From Mycobacterium sp. OAS707 (GTDB lineage Bacteria; Actinomycetota; Actinomycetes; Mycobacteriales; Mycobacteriaceae): a stretch of 64,000 nt of DNA. The notes beneath the pieces were generated by a model. It was not told where the DNA came from. It saw only the letters and a program-made list of their open reading frames with translations, and searched no databases. A program made the translations under genes and the position numbers. The stretch is taken from NCBI RefSeq assembly GCF_014873705.1, contig NZ_JADBDS010000001.1, positions 806,001-870,000 on the forward strand. Reading direction: 5' to 3'. How positions within the stretch are numbered: position 1 is the stretch's first letter; every line of letters starts with the position of its first letter. Shown piece after piece: positions 1 through 9,957 of the stretch.

Positions 1-1
1 T

Positions 2-75
2 CATGGCCCCACGGTGGAGGTTCCCCTAACGGGAAAGTCAACCTTTGACCATTCCCTAGGGGGAAGCTGCACGAT
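2..75. promoter_or_regulatory. Back-to-back MerR-type divergent promoters
   Basis: Rightward promoter: -35 TTGACC (45-50), a 19-bp spacer and -10 CACGAT (70-75); the spacer holds the palindrome TTCCCTAGGGGGAA (52-65). Leftward promoter, read on the minus strand: -35 TTGACT (41-36), again a 19-bp spacer, and -10 CACCGT (16-11), with the palindrome TTCCC-N5-GGGAA at 21-35. A stretched 19-bp spacer carrying a dyad is the hallmark of promoters that MerR-family regulators bind and twist. An ATG on the minus strand at 4-2 lies about 7 nt past the leftward -10, so the neighbouring gene outside the window may be read from a leaderless mRNA. The rightward gene has AGGAGG at 110-115. Confidence 0.6.
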
Positions 76-120
76 GGCCTTACCCGATACCGCGGGCGGC
101 GGATCGCAGAGGAGGACGCC

Positions 121-948
121 ATGGGAGCACGAGTATCGATCGGTGACTTCGCAGTGATGACCACCCTGAGCAGGAAGGCGCTACGGCACTACCACGACAT
201 CGGCATTCTCGAACCAGCTCACATCGATTCCCACACCGGCTACCGCTTCTACGACACCGGCCAGGTCGACCATGCACACATCATTCGCCGGTTCCGCTCG
301 CTGGGCATGTCCATTCCCGACATCAAGGCGCTGCTGAGCACCGACGACGCCGCGGCTCGCACCGAAATCATCACGAGTCATCTCGAGCAGATGGAGGTGC
401 AATTGCAGCAGACTCGTGACACCGTGGGCGCGCTGCGCGAACTACTGTCGCCTGTAAACACTCCTCCCCATGTCGAGTTGCGCACTGAACCCGCGCTGGC
501 GGTGTGGTCCATTGGCGCCACCATCGAGGTTGCCGAGATCGACAACTGGTTCATGGCGACATTGAGCCAACTGTGGGACGCGGTTGCCGCGGCAAGAGGC
601 GCTCCGTCGGAGGTCGTGCCGGGTGGCCTATACGAACGATCGATATTTCTCGAATCATACGGCGACGCAACCTTATTCGTACCCGCGCCGCAGTCCGCGG
701 AACCACCGAAGGGCATCCGCGCCGAGGTCTTACCGCAGGCCCAATTCGCCGTGCTCACCCACTCCGGTGGTCACGAAGGAATCGACCGCAGTTATGGGGC
801 GCTGGGAGTATACGCAAACGAGCATCTGATCAGCGACCAGGGGCCGATTCGCGAGCACTACATCGGCGGCACGCCCTCAGATCCGACAGCGTTCACCGCC
901 ACAGAGATCTGTTGGCCGATCTTCAGCACCACTCCTCCGACAAACTGA
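121..948 (+). CDS. MerR family regulator with GyrI-like effector domain
   Basis: Transcriptional regulator of 275 aa. The N-terminal winged helix-turn-helix (about residues 7-75) has the MerR pattern LSRKALRHYHDIGIL followed by TGYRFYD. A coiled-coil dimer helix (about 80-110) follows. Residues about 115-270 look like a GyrI/BmrR-type small-molecule binding domain. Such proteins activate exporter or stress genes when they bind cationic or hydrophobic drugs. The ATG has AGGAGG 5 nt upstream. Both its own promoter and the divergent leftward promoter carry a 19-bp spacer with a dyad, so it probably controls itself and the gene to the left, which lies outside the window. The ligand cannot be told from sequence. 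Confidence 0.85.
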   Translation: MGARVSIGDFAVMTTLSRKALRHYHDIGILEPAHIDSHTGYRFYDTGQVDHAHIIRRFRSLGMSIPDIKALLSTDDAAARTEIITSHLEQMEVQLQQTRDTVGALRELLSPVNTPPHVELRTEPALAVWSIGATIEVAEIDNWFMATLSQLWDAVAAARGAPSEVVPGGLYERSIFLESYGDATLFVPAPQSAEPPKGIRAEVLPQAQFAVLTHSGGHEGIDRSYGALGVYANEHLISDQGPIREHYIGGTPSDPTAFTATEICWPIFSTTPPTN

Positions 949-962
949 CAGCAGACCTACCC

Positions 963-2054
963 TCAGCCCTCGGCCGCCAACTGCCCACAGGCCGCAGCGA
1001 TTTCGCGGCCGCGGGTGTCGCGCACTGTGCATGACACGCCGCGCCCCCGCACCCGCCGCACAAATTCGCGTTCGGCCGCCTTCGGGCTGGCATCCCACTC
1101 GCTGCCCGGTGTCGGATTCAACGGGATCACGTTGACGTGTGCCAGCGGACCGAGCGCGCCGTGCAGGCGCTTGCCCAAAAGGTCTGCCCGCCAAGGCTGA
1201 TCATTGATGTCGCGGATCAACGCGTATTCGATGGACACCCGCCGCCCTGTCACGTCGGCGTAATACCTTGCCGCGTCAAGCGCTTCGGACACCTTCCACC
1301 GATTGTTGACCGGCACCAGCGTGTCGCGCAGTTCGTCGTCGGGTGCGTGCAGAGACAACGCCAGCGTCACGCCGAGCCGTTCGTCCGCGAGCTTGCGGAT
1401 CGCGGGGGCCAACCCCACCGTCGACACCGTCACCGATCGCGCCGAAATGCCGAACCCGTTCGGCGCTGCCGCGGTGATGCGCCGCACCGCGGCCAACGTC
1501 CGGTTGTAGTTGGCAAGGGGCTCACCCATGCCCATGAAGACGATGTTGGACAACCTGCCGTGGTCTCTATCGCGTAATTCGACCGCCGCGGCGCGCACCT
1601 GCTCGAGAATCTCCGCCGTCGACAGATTGCGCGTCAAACCGCCCTGCCCCGTCGCGCAGAACGGGCACGCCATGCCGCAACCGGCCTGCGACGAGATGCA
1701 CACTGTGTTGCGCTCCGGATACCGCATCAGCACCGACTCGAAGGTCGTACCGTCAACCGCCCGCCACAGCATCTTCCGCGTCTCGCCTGCGTCGCACTCG
1801 ATCTCGCGCACCGCATCGAGCAGTCGCGGGAACAACGCGTCGGCGACCTGCTCGCGCACCGCAGCGGGCAAATCGGTCATCTCCCGCGGATCGGCGATCA
1901 GGCGGCCGTAGTACTGATTGGCCAACTGCTTGCCCCGAAACGCAGGCAGCCCCAGCTCAGCGACGGCGGCCGCGCGCCCCTCTTCGTCGAGGTCGGCAAA
2001 GTGCCGCGGCGGCATCGCGCGACGCGGGGCATCGAAAACCAAAGGTAAAGACAT
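963..2054 (-). CDS. rlmN: 23S rRNA/tRNA adenine-C2 methyltransferase RlmN
   Basis: Radical-SAM enzyme that methylates C2 of A2503 in 23S rRNA (and A37 of some tRNAs), working in the cytoplasm. At 363 aa it is normal length. The 4Fe-4S cluster motif CxxxCxxC is at C126, C130 and C133, followed by the glycine-rich SAM region. The two family cysteines used in methyl transfer appear to be C119 and C356 (within AACGQL near the C-terminus). It ends 14 nt from the convergent MerR gene. In M. tuberculosis rlmN (Rv2880c) directly follows cdsA; here an oppositely oriented exporter gene sits between them. Confidence 0.95.
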   Translation of the reverse strand: MSLPLVFDAPRRAMPPRHFADLDEEGRAAAVAELGLPAFRGKQLANQYYGRLIADPREMTDLPAAVREQVADALFPRLLDAVREIECDAGETRKMLWRAVDGTTFESVLMRYPERNTVCISSQAGCGMACPFCATGQGGLTRNLSTAEILEQVRAAAVELRDRDHGRLSNIVFMGMGEPLANYNRTLAAVRRITAAAPNGFGISARSVTVSTVGLAPAIRKLADERLGVTLALSLHAPDDELRDTLVPVNNRWKVSEALDAARYYADVTGRRVSIEYALIRDINDQPWRADLLGKRLHGALGPLAHVNVIPLNPTPGSEWDASPKAAEREFVRRVRGRGVSCTVRDTRGREIAAACGQLAAEG

Positions 2055-2120
2055 GTCTTGTCAGTATCTCACCCGGGGCTGGCCGAAATTGATTGGCGAT
2101 GACAGACGTTGATCGCAACC

Positions 2121-3077
2121 ATGGGAACCATGCCCCTGCCACCGATGCCGCTGCGCGCCGCGTCGAATCTGACGTTTTTCTACGCGCTCGGTTATCCCAT
2201 TGGCGCACTAGCTGTTTCAGCGATGTCGCCGATGGCGGTGCTGACTTTCCGCTTCGGACTCGCCGGCATGATCCTGTCCGGCTGGGCACTGCTTTCCCGT
2301 GTGACGTGGCCCACTGGCCGCACCCTGGCACACGTTCTGGTCGCCGGATTGCTCACCAACGCGCTGCAGTTCATCTGCCTGTACCTGGCCCTGATGCACG
2401 GTGCACCGGCCGTGCTCGGCGCGGTCGTCATTTCGATGAATCCGGTGGTCACCGCGGTGCTCGCGACGCTATTCCTGGGCGAGGGCTTGACGTGGACGCG
2501 GGTCGGCGCGTTGGTCCTCGGTGTACTCGCGGTGCTGGCCGCCTGCGCGGGACGCCTGATCGCCGTCGGCAGGGTCGACACCGTCGTACTGCTGTTGCTC
2601 GGGGCGCTGCTGGCCATCTCCGCCGGCGGGGTCTACCAGCAGCGGTTCTGCTCGGGCGTCGACTTCCGGGCCGCCGCGGCGCTGCAGAACGGAGTTGCCC
2701 TGCTGCCCGTCGCGGTGCTCGCCGCCGTTACACCGTTCGCGGTCACCGATCCGTGGAAGGCCGCCGGTGCTGTGGCGGCCGTCGTGCTGTTCAACGCCAC
2801 CCTGTGCATGACGCTGTACGTCCGCGCGATCAACAACTTCGGCGCGGCCGCGGTGGCGATGCTGTTCGCGGTCATTCCCGCGGTCGCGGGCGTCTTGTCG
2901 TGGCTGATGCTGGGCCAACGGCCCGATATCGGGATCGCGGTCGGCCTCGTCGTCGGCGCGGCGGCGTGCTGGCTGAACGCCAGGGTGTCACGCCAACAGC
3001 GTGAGAACGATCCAGCCGGCGACGGCGGACGGCAACATCGCGTCGATCCGGTCCATGAGGCCCCCATGACCGGGTAG
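2121..3077 (+). CDS. DMT superfamily (EamA) exporter
   Basis: Integral membrane protein with about ten hydrophobic helices arranged as two EamA repeats (about residues 10-145 and 155-295). It is a drug/metabolite transporter-type permease, probably a metabolite or amino acid exporter; the substrate is unknown. I take ATG 2121; a TTG at 2109 and an ATG at 2130 are in frame and none has a clear Shine-Dalgarno. The last 90 nt (2988-3077) overlap the end of cdsA on the other strand, so the final 30 residues, polar and unlike a family tail, are antisense readthrough. Its position between rlmN and cdsA breaks the order known from M. tuberculosis and suggests an insertion. Confidence 0.8.
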   Translation: MGTMPLPPMPLRAASNLTFFYALGYPIGALAVSAMSPMAVLTFRFGLAGMILSGWALLSRVTWPTGRTLAHVLVAGLLTNALQFICLYLALMHGAPAVLGAVVISMNPVVTAVLATLFLGEGLTWTRVGALVLGVLAVLAACAGRLIAVGRVDTVVLLLLGALLAISAGGVYQQRFCSGVDFRAAAALQNGVALLPVAVLAAVTPFAVTDPWKAAGAVAAVVLFNATLCMTLYVRAINNFGAAAVAMLFAVIPAVAGVLSWLMLGQRPDIGIAVGLVVGAAACWLNARVSRQQRENDPAGDGGRQHRVDPVHEAPMTG

Positions 3078-3872
3078 CAGCGTGCCCATGTCCTTGATGC
3101 CGAGATCGCGCTTGACCTGAGACTCGACCAGGTCACCGAGAACGCCGGTGACCACCAGCATCAGTCCCAGTGGCACGCCGACCCACGCGGGTTTGTCGAG
3201 CAGGAAGGTCACCGACAAGACGGCCGCAGTGATGCCGAACAGCAGCGAGCCGCCCAGTCCCTCCCATGATTTCTTCGGGCTGATCGCCGGCGCCATCAGG
3301 TGCTTGCCGAACAACACCCCGGCGACATACCCGCCGATGTCGGCGAAGACGACGGTCACGATCACCGTGAAGGTTCGGAAGCCGCCGTGATCCTGGAAGA
3401 TCAGCAGTGCACTGAAGCTGCCGAACAGCGGCACCCACGTCGCCAGCAGCACGGTGGCCGAAATATCGCGCAGGTAGTTGACCGGCTGCTCGCCGAGACC
3501 CTGCCCGACGAGGCGCCACACCATGCACACCACGATCGTGCCGCCGTAGGCGCCCAGCAGCCCGGTCGGGCCGAACGGCCACGTCAGCCAGATCATCGCC
3601 TGCCCGCCGACCAACAACGGAATCAGGGGTAGCGCGTAACCGGCCTCGCGCAGCCTGCGGACGACCTCATGGGTAGCAATCGGCATCGCCACCGCCAGGA
3701 CCGGCAGCCAGCCGATCGGCGCGAAGAACAAGACCGCAATGGCCATTCCGCCCAAGAGGACGCCGACGGCGATGGCAGCCGGCAGATCGCGGCCGGCGCG
3801 GGACGCTTTCTTGGGCGGCTCAGTCGGGCCGGCTTCGGTGTCTGCCACGGGAGTCGCTTGCTGCTGGGTCAC
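2988..3872 (-). CDS. cdsA: Phosphatidate cytidylyltransferase CdsA
   Basis: Makes CDP-diacylglycerol from CTP and phosphatidic acid, the precursor of phosphatidylinositol, cardiolipin and phosphatidylethanolamine in the plasma membrane. 294 aa: a polar N-terminus (about 1-30), then roughly eight membrane helices. The CdsA signature is intact near the C-terminus: SQVKRDLGIKDMG, then PGHGGLMDRID. The GTG start shares one base with the frr stop (TAGTG), indicating translational coupling in the pyrH-frr-cdsA operon. The 3' end overlaps the convergent exporter by 90 nt. Confidence 0.95.
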   Translation of the reverse strand: MTQQQATPVADTEAGPTEPPKKASRAGRDLPAAIAVGVLLGGMAIAVLFFAPIGWLPVLAVAMPIATHEVVRRLREAGYALPLIPLLVGGQAMIWLTWPFGPTGLLGAYGGTIVVCMVWRLVGQGLGEQPVNYLRDISATVLLATWVPLFGSFSALLIFQDHGGFRTFTVIVTVVFADIGGYVAGVLFGKHLMAPAISPKKSWEGLGGSLLFGITAAVLSVTFLLDKPAWVGVPLGLMLVVTGVLGDLVESQVKRDLGIKDMGTLLPGHGGLMDRIDAMLPSAVAGWIVLTLLA

Positions 3873-4429
3873 TAGACCTCCAGCAACTCGCCTTCTTTGT
3901 GCTTGACCAGCTCGTCGATCTGAGCGGTGTAGGTGTGCGTGGTCTTGTCGAGATCCTTCTCGGCGCGGGCCACCTCGTCCTCCCCTGCCTCGCCGTCCTT
4001 CTTGATGCGGTGCAGTTCCTCCATCGCCTTACGACGGATGTTGCGCACGGTGACGCGGGCGTCCTCACCTTTCGCCTTGGCCTGCTTGACGAGATCGCGG
4101 CGACGCTCCTCGGTCAGCTGCGGAATCGAGACCCGAATGACGTTGCCGTCGTTGGTCGGATTGACCCCGAGGTCGGAGTTGCGGATCGCGTCCTCGATAT
4201 GTTTCAACTGGTTGGCCTCATAGGGTTTGATCACAACCAGCCGGGCCTCTGGCACGTTGATGCTCGACAGCTGGGTGATCGGAGTCTGCGACCCGTAGTA
4301 GTCGACGCTCACGCGCGCGAACATCCCGGGGTTGGCCCGGCCGGTGCGGATCGACGACAGGTCGTCGCGCGCTACCGACACCGCCTTCTCCATCTTCTCT
4401 TCGGCGTCGAAGAGGGTTTCGTCGATCAC
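3872..4429 (-). CDS. frr: Ribosome recycling factor
   Basis: With EF-G, splits the post-termination ribosome. 185 aa, the normal size. The sequence fits RRF throughout: [12 protein letters not shown] in helix 1, the [12 protein letters not shown] beta region, and a C-terminal helix with [20 protein letters not shown]. It lies 9 nt downstream of pyrH and overlaps cdsA by 1 nt, the usual pyrH-frr-cdsA arrangement. Confidence 0.97.
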   Translation of the reverse strand: MIDETLFDAEEKMEKAVSVARDDLSSIRTGRANPGMFARVSVDYYGSQTPITQLSSINVPEARLVVIKPYEANQLKHIEDAIRNSDLGVNPTNDGNVIRVSIPQLTEERRRDLVKQAKAKGEDARVTVRNIRRKAMEELHRIKKDGEAGEDEVARAEKDLDKTTHTYTAQIDELVKHKEGELLEV

Positions 4430-4438
4430 TGCTGCTCC

Positions 4439-5197
4439 TTAGGTGGTGACCAGTGTTCCGATCTTCTCACCTGCCACCGCCCTGGCGATATTGCCGTCTG
4501 TGAGCAGGTTGAACACCAGAATCGGCATACCGTTGTCCATGCACAGGCTGAACGCGGTGGCGTCGGCGACCTTCAGCCCCCGATCGATGACCTCGCGGTG
4601 GCTGATCGCGGTGAGCAGCTGGGCCTCCGGGTCGACCCGCGGGTCGGCGGTGAACACGCCGTCGACGGCCTTGGCCATCAGCACCACCTCGGCGCCGATC
4701 TCCAGTGCGCGTTGCGCGGCCGTGGTGTCGGTCGAGAAATACGGCAGGCCCATGCCTGCACCGAAGATCACCACGCGACCCTTCTCCAGGTGTCTGCGGG
4801 CCCGCAACGGAATGTAAGGCTCGGCGACCTGTCCCATCGTGATCGCGGTCTGCACACGCGTCGCGATGCCTTCCTTTTCCAGGAAGTCTTGCAGCGCAAG
4901 GCTGTTCATCACGGTGCCGAGCATGCCCATGTAGTCGCTGCGGCTGCGCTCCATGCCGCGCTGCTGCAGCTGTGCGCCGCGGAAGAAGTTGCCGCCGCCG
5001 ATGACGACAGCGACCTGCACGCCGCTGCGCACCACCTCTGCGATCTGTCGTGCCACCAGGTGCACGACGTCGGGGTCGAGGCCGACCTGGCCGCCGCCGA
5101 ACATCTCACCGCCGAGCTTTAGCAGCACACGGGTGTACATCGGCCTGATCGATGATGGTTCGGCGCCGTTGGGGTTGGTGAGCTCGGGGTCCGCCAT
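4439..5197 (-). CDS. pyrH: UMP kinase PyrH
   Basis: Amino-acid-kinase-fold UMP kinase (UMP + ATP to UDP), an essential step in pyrimidine nucleotide supply. 252 aa; [13 protein letters not shown] begins the ATP site after a roughly 20-residue extension typical of mycobacteria. [12 protein letters not shown] and [11 protein letters not shown] are further family blocks. The start is supported by GAAGGAGT about 5 nt upstream. A hairpin terminator at 5241-5270 separates it from the upstream methyltransferase, so its promoter must lie in the roughly 40 bp between. Confidence 0.96.
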   Translation of the reverse strand: MADPELTNPNGAEPSSIRPMYTRVLLKLGGEMFGGGQVGLDPDVVHLVARQIAEVVRSGVQVAVVIGGGNFFRGAQLQQRGMERSRSDYMGMLGTVMNSLALQDFLEKEGIATRVQTAITMGQVAEPYIPLRARRHLEKGRVVIFGAGMGLPYFSTDTTAAQRALEIGAEVVLMAKAVDGVFTADPRVDPEAQLLTAISHREVIDRGLKVADATAFSLCMDNGMPILVFNLLTDGNIARAVAGEKIGTLVTT

Positions 5198-5240
5198 CCG
5201 ACTCCTTCGGGGTCCTCACATGAGATCACCCCTAATCCTG

Positions 5241-5270
5241 CCCCATAGCGGCCCGAAAGCCGCTATGGGG
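5241..5270 (-). terminator. Hairpin terminator after the methyltransferase gene
   Basis: Perfect 12-bp stem, CCCCATAGCGGC (5241-5252) with GCCGCTATGGGG (5259-5270), and a 6-nt loop. It sits 18 nt past the stop of the leftward methyltransferase gene and ahead of pyrH. No U-tract follows, which is common for mycobacterial hairpin terminators. Confidence 0.7.
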
Positions 5271-5288
5271 TCGGTGGCGCGTGGCGGG

Positions 5289-6020
<732 letters not shown>

Positions 6021-6452
6021 ATGAGCGACAACCTCGAGGACCAGCCGCTGGGTTACCTGCTGCACCGGGTGATGCATGCGCTGAAGACCGACGTGTCGGC
6101 GGCCGTCCTCGATCCGCTCGAGGTGGCCTTCCCCGAGTACCTGTGCATGCGGGTGCTCTCGAAATATCCCGGCCACTCCAACGCCGAACTGGCCCGCGCA
6201 CTGAACGTGTCGCCGCAGGCGATGAACATGGTGCTGCGCGGCCTCGAGAATCGCGGTCTGGTCAGCCGGCCGACGAGTGTTTCGTCGGGCCGATCGCTGC
6301 CCGCGCAGCTGACCCGCGACGGTGAAGAACTGCTGAAACGCACCGACGCTGGTGTGGTTGCGGCCGAGGACCGGCTGATGACCCACCTGACCGAGAAAGA
6401 GCGCCGCGAGTTCAGGCGCATCCTCGCCACGCTGGGTTCGGATCCGCTCTGA
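6021..6452 (+). CDS. MarR family transcriptional regulator
   Basis: About 143 aa winged-helix repressor. The helix-turn-helix (about residues 50-80, HSNAELARALNVSPQAMNMVLRG) and the following wing with RSLPAQLTRDG are typical of MarR. I choose ATG 6021 because it lies just past the second operator dyad; ATG 6012 and TTG 5997 are in frame but lie inside the operators. No Shine-Dalgarno is visible, so the mRNA may be leaderless. It probably represses the divergent methyltransferase and itself, responding to a compound the methyltransferase acts on. Confidence 0.85.
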   Translation: MSDNLEDQPLGYLLHRVMHALKTDVSAAVLDPLEVAFPEYLCMRVLSKYPGHSNAELARALNVSPQAMNMVLRGLENRGLVSRPTSVSSGRSLPAQLTRDGEELLKRTDAGVVAAEDRLMTHLTEKERREFRRILATLGSDPL

Positions 6453-6459
6453 GCGCTCC

Positions 6460-8433
6460 TCAGTGGTGGTGGCAGGCCGCAGGCGGTGAGGGTGGAATGT
6501 CCAGCGCCGGATTGCCATCGAAGAAGCCGATTGGCTTCAGGTGGAAGCCGGTATAGGCGCATGGCATCACCGGCCAGTCCTCCGGCCGCACAACGTGATG
6601 CGCGCCGACGGTGTACCACAGCACCACATCGGTGTTCTCCAGCGGCGCGTCATCGGCGATGAACTGCGGCAGGCCCTGGACGTCCGCGGACTGATACATG
6701 TAGTCGCCCGCCGCGAACTTCTCCGCGGGGTCGTAGCGCGTCACCCACAGGTTGTGCTGCACGAACCGGGCCCTGTCATAGATGTAGGAACCCTCCTGCA
6801 CCATCACCGGCACAACGTCTCTCGGCGTCAGCTTGTAGGCCACCGGATTGCCCAGTTCGTTGCGCTTGGACGGGTTCGCGATCTTCCAATAGCGGCCCTT
6901 GGACCAGTCCCAGTCTCTGGCCCCGTCGGCTTCGGACGCGACCAGCGTGTCCTGCGTGATCCATGCGTTGTGGTGCGGGTTGAGGTCTGGATCGGGTTCG
7001 GGGATCGAGTCGACCTCGTAGACGCTGTTGTTGGCGCCGTCGACGCTCATGTCGAGGCGGAAGCTGAAGAAGTGTTGGTGATTAGGCCCATAGATGTTGG
7101 GGGCGACCAGCTTTCCCCATCGCGGCTCCTCACCGTCCTTGACCGCCCCGGTGGTGAGCACCCCGGAGAGCTTGACCTCCACCTCCATCGAGGCGTCGTT
7201 GTAGAAGTACCAGAAGAAGCCGTACTCGTAGTTGCCGACGGTGCAGATCATCGAGATGACCAGCCGCCTGGCCCGCCGCACCTCCACCTCACCGGTCCGG
7301 AAATCCGTATGCTTCCAGGAGATCCCGTAATCCTCCTCATGCATGCAGATCGCATTCGGGATGGTCACCGCATTGCCCGAGGAATCGTTCACCGTCCCAT
7401 CGAAGTAATAGATCTCGCCGAGACAGTCGCAGCCAAGCGTCAGCGGGTTGGCGGAGAAGCCCATCCCGACCTCACCCATGTCGAAGACGTTCTTGTTCCA
7501 GTGTGTGGGTGCGGTATCGCCATACGGCACAACCATTTCCGACAATGAAGCCCGGTAGATGATCGGCCGCGTCTCGCCGCGATCGGTGTAGGTGACCTCA
7601 TGCAGCGTGATGCCTTCTCGCGGGTTGAAGCCGACGCGCATCGACCACTTCTGCCATTGCACCTTCCAACCGTCGACAGTGAAGCTGGGGCCGTCGGGTT
7701 GGGTGATCTCGATGGGCTTGACATCGTCGCGAAATTGTTTGAAGGCGGGCCGGTTGTTCTCGTCGAACATGAACTTCTCGGCGTAGTTGCCCGCGGTCGG
7801 CGGCAGCGGAACCACCCCGTGGTCCTCGATGTCGATCACCTTCATGGCGTCCAGATCGAATGTGACGATCAGGCCCTCGACGGGCCGCGCGTAGCCGTGC
7901 TCGGAGGCCGCGGCACGCATGAATGTCAACGGCCGACAGATCAGCGGGGAGTTGTCGTAGTGGTCTCCAGCGCCGTAATAGCCTGCGGGCCAGGGGTCGA
8001 TCATCGCCAGGTCGAAGTCGGTGACGCCACGCTTGAGCATCGCCTCTTGCCAGCGTGGGTCGGCCCGCACCACCTCCTCCACACCGGTCATGTGCTCCAC
8101 GAGATAGGACGGGAACCGGCCCGGCACCGCGGTCCACGAATCGATGATCCGCGCGCCGAGGTCGACGACCGCCTCATAGATCAGCTTGGCCGCACCGTCG
8201 TACATCGTGACGAACGCGCACCGCGGCACCTGCGAACCCTCGAATGTCAGCTCGGCGGTCTTGTCCGGCTCCGCCAACTGGATCATCACGAATCTCAGTG
8301 TCGGCGTGGCATATTCGGAGTCGGTGATCACCGCGGCTGCGGCTTCGATCTCTGCACCGGTCAGTGGATCCAGTGCGTACGGAGCCGTATTGTCGATCGC
8401 CTCCGTGCCGGGCACGGTGCTTTCCATCGTCAT
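6460..8433 (-). CDS. Copper amine oxidase (primary-amine oxidase)
   Basis: Oxidises primary amines (tyramine, phenylethylamine or histamine type) to aldehydes with release of ammonia and peroxide. 657 aa, normal for the family. The cofactor tyrosine (TPQ precursor) is Y402 in CTVGNYEYG, the catalytic base is D318 in VFDMGEVGMG, and the copper ligands are H452 and H454 (NHQHFFSF) and probably H613 before RPEDWP. There is no signal peptide. The C-terminus ends in ACHHH, a possible metal-binding tail. The ATG overlaps the stop of the upstream permease (ATGA), so uptake and oxidation are coupled. Substrate preference is inferred only. Confidence 0.93.
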   Translation of the reverse strand: MTMESTVPGTEAIDNTAPYALDPLTGAEIEAAAAVITDSEYATPTLRFVMIQLAEPDKTAELTFEGSQVPRCAFVTMYDGAAKLIYEAVVDLGARIIDSWTAVPGRFPSYLVEHMTGVEEVVRADPRWQEAMLKRGVTDFDLAMIDPWPAGYYGAGDHYDNSPLICRPLTFMRAAASEHGYARPVEGLIVTFDLDAMKVIDIEDHGVVPLPPTAGNYAEKFMFDENNRPAFKQFRDDVKPIEITQPDGPSFTVDGWKVQWQKWSMRVGFNPREGITLHEVTYTDRGETRPIIYRASLSEMVVPYGDTAPTHWNKNVFDMGEVGMGFSANPLTLGCDCLGEIYYFDGTVNDSSGNAVTIPNAICMHEEDYGISWKHTDFRTGEVEVRRARRLVISMICTVGNYEYGFFWYFYNDASMEVEVKLSGVLTTGAVKDGEEPRWGKLVAPNIYGPNHQHFFSFRLDMSVDGANNSVYEVDSIPEPDPDLNPHHNAWITQDTLVASEADGARDWDWSKGRYWKIANPSKRNELGNPVAYKLTPRDVVPVMVQEGSYIYDRARFVQHNLWVTRYDPAEKFAAGDYMYQSADVQGLPQFIADDAPLENTDVVLWYTVGAHHVVRPEDWPVMPCAYTGFHLKPIGFFDGNPALDIPPSPPAACHHH

Positions 8434-9932
8434 TTGGCTTCGTCCTTCAATTCGAGTACCGCCAGGTGTGCCAGTGCGTCTTCCGCGGAGGTCTTGTGCG
8501 CCGCCCGGCGGCCGAAGATGTAGACGACGACGCCGAGCAGGAACATGCCCACCGCGATGCTGCCGGTCCACATCATCCATGTGCCGTCCGGGACGTCTTT
8601 TATCCACGACTTCGCGAACGAGTAGTAGATGCCGCCGATGGTGCCCAGGCTGCCGACGACGACTGTGACCCACACGCCGGCCATGCCACCGGGAATGCGC
8701 CAGAACTTCTCGGTGGCGTACCGGTCGGCGTACTTCTTGCGCGCCAGCACGACGGGCACCAGGAAGAAGAACCCGGAGATCAGCCACGCGATGGACAGAC
8801 CGCCCTGCAGGAAGATGGTGACGTTGGCCATGCTGCTCTGCGAATACAACCCCACCAGAATGAGTGACGACAGCACGCCCTGAATCAGCACTGCGGTGAC
8901 CGGGTTTCGCGTGCGGGGGTTCAGGTGGGTGAAGATCCGCGGCAGGTGACGCTCCAGTCCGGAGACGAAGATCAGTCGCGAATAGGTGACCTGGTAGGAC
9001 ATCAAAGCGACGAACACGATGCACGCGAGCACGATCGCGCACACCTCCATCACACCCTTGGGCGCCGCAGTTCCCAGCATCCCGATCACCCCGGTGACCG
9101 GGTTGATCTGATCGGCGGGCAACACCATCACGGTGCCCAGCGTGGTCAGCAGGTAGATGACGACCAACGCGATCGACCCCCACACCACCATCTTCGGTCC
9201 GCTCTTGCGCACCGAAAGGAACTCCGCACCCATGTTGTAGGGCGTCTCGACGCCGACGAGATAGAGCAGGACAGTGCCGTAAAGGAAACCGGCACCGGCG
9301 AAGTCAGGCACCAGTGCGGCGTGTGCGCTGAACGGCTGGGCGGAACCGTTGCTCAACGCGTACACCAGGCCTGAGATGAAGATGACCGCGGTCAGTGCCA
9401 GGTAGACGACGAAAACGACGTTCATGATGCGTTGATTGGCAGCGAGTTTCGCCAGCGCCAGACCCACCACGGCCCACAGCAGCGCCAGTTGCAGGATGAT
9501 CGTCAGCGTCAAGCCGAGTTCCGCGTGGAACGCCAGCAGCAGGAACTGCAAGATGATCGCCGGCGACGACGCTGAATTCAGCACCACCGGTATCCACGAC
9601 AGATAGCCGCCGATGAACCCCCACGTCTCGCCCATGGTGCGGGTCGCCCAGATGTACACGCCACCTTCACCGGGCCACAGGTTGCCCAGTTCCGCGACCG
9701 CCATGCCGGCCGGTACCAGGAACGTGAGAATACCCAGCACCCACATGGGGATGGCTGTCCAGCCGCCGGCGGCCATGATCGACGAACCGGTGATCCAGCA
9801 GATGATGAAGACGTAGGTTGCGGTCAGACCGAACGTGGTCATCACCTTGGGCAAAACCTGTTCAGGGACCAGTTCGGTGGTCAGCAGCTTGTCGCGCCCG
9901 GCCGGCGGGGCTGCCTCGAGTTCTTGCGTCAT
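8430..9932 (-). CDS. APC superfamily amino acid/amine permease
   Basis: 500 aa, about twelve membrane helices. The N-terminal part (TFGLTATYVFIICWITGSS, then AELGNLWPGEGGVYIW) fits amino acid/polyamine/organocation permeases. It overlaps the amine oxidase gene by 4 nt (ATGA), so its substrate is most likely the amine oxidised by that enzyme. Start: I prefer ATG 9932, which follows TTGGGAGAGCC; an upstream in-frame start at 9968 would run into the ATPase gene. Confidence 0.88.
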   Translation of the reverse strand: MTQELEAAPPAGRDKLLTTELVPEQVLPKVMTTFGLTATYVFIICWITGSSIMAAGGWTAIPMWVLGILTFLVPAGMAVAELGNLWPGEGGVYIWATRTMGETWGFIGGYLSWIPVVLNSASSPAIILQFLLLAFHAELGLTLTIILQLALLWAVVGLALAKLAANQRIMNVVFVVYLALTAVIFISGLVYALSNGSAQPFSAHAALVPDFAGAGFLYGTVLLYLVGVETPYNMGAEFLSVRKSGPKMVVWGSIALVVIYLLTTLGTVMVLPADQINPVTGVIGMLGTAAPKGVMEVCAIVLACIVFVALMSYQVTYSRLIFVSGLERHLPRIFTHLNPRTRNPVTAVLIQGVLSSLILVGLYSQSSMANVTIFLQGGLSIAWLISGFFFLVPVVLARKKYADRYATEKFWRIPGGMAGVWVTVVVGSLGTIGGIYYSFAKSWIKDVPDGTWMMWTGSIAVGMFLLGVVVYIFGRRAAHKTSAEDALAHLAVLELKDEAK

Positions 9933-9957
9933 AAATGGCTCTCCCAATACCGTTGGG

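Noticed and set aside
3899..5122. 407-codon open frame on the plus strand
   Set aside because: It is antisense to frr and pyrH, which have full family motifs; the product is His/Asp/Leu-biased nonsense typical of GC-rich opposite-strand frames.
7600..8523. 307-codon plus-strand frame
   Set aside because: Antisense to the amine oxidase gene, no recognisable motif, no ribosome binding site.
8434..9183. Upstream extension of the amine oxidase frame to 9183
   Set aside because: It is out-of-frame reading of the permease gene; the family N-terminus begins at 8433.
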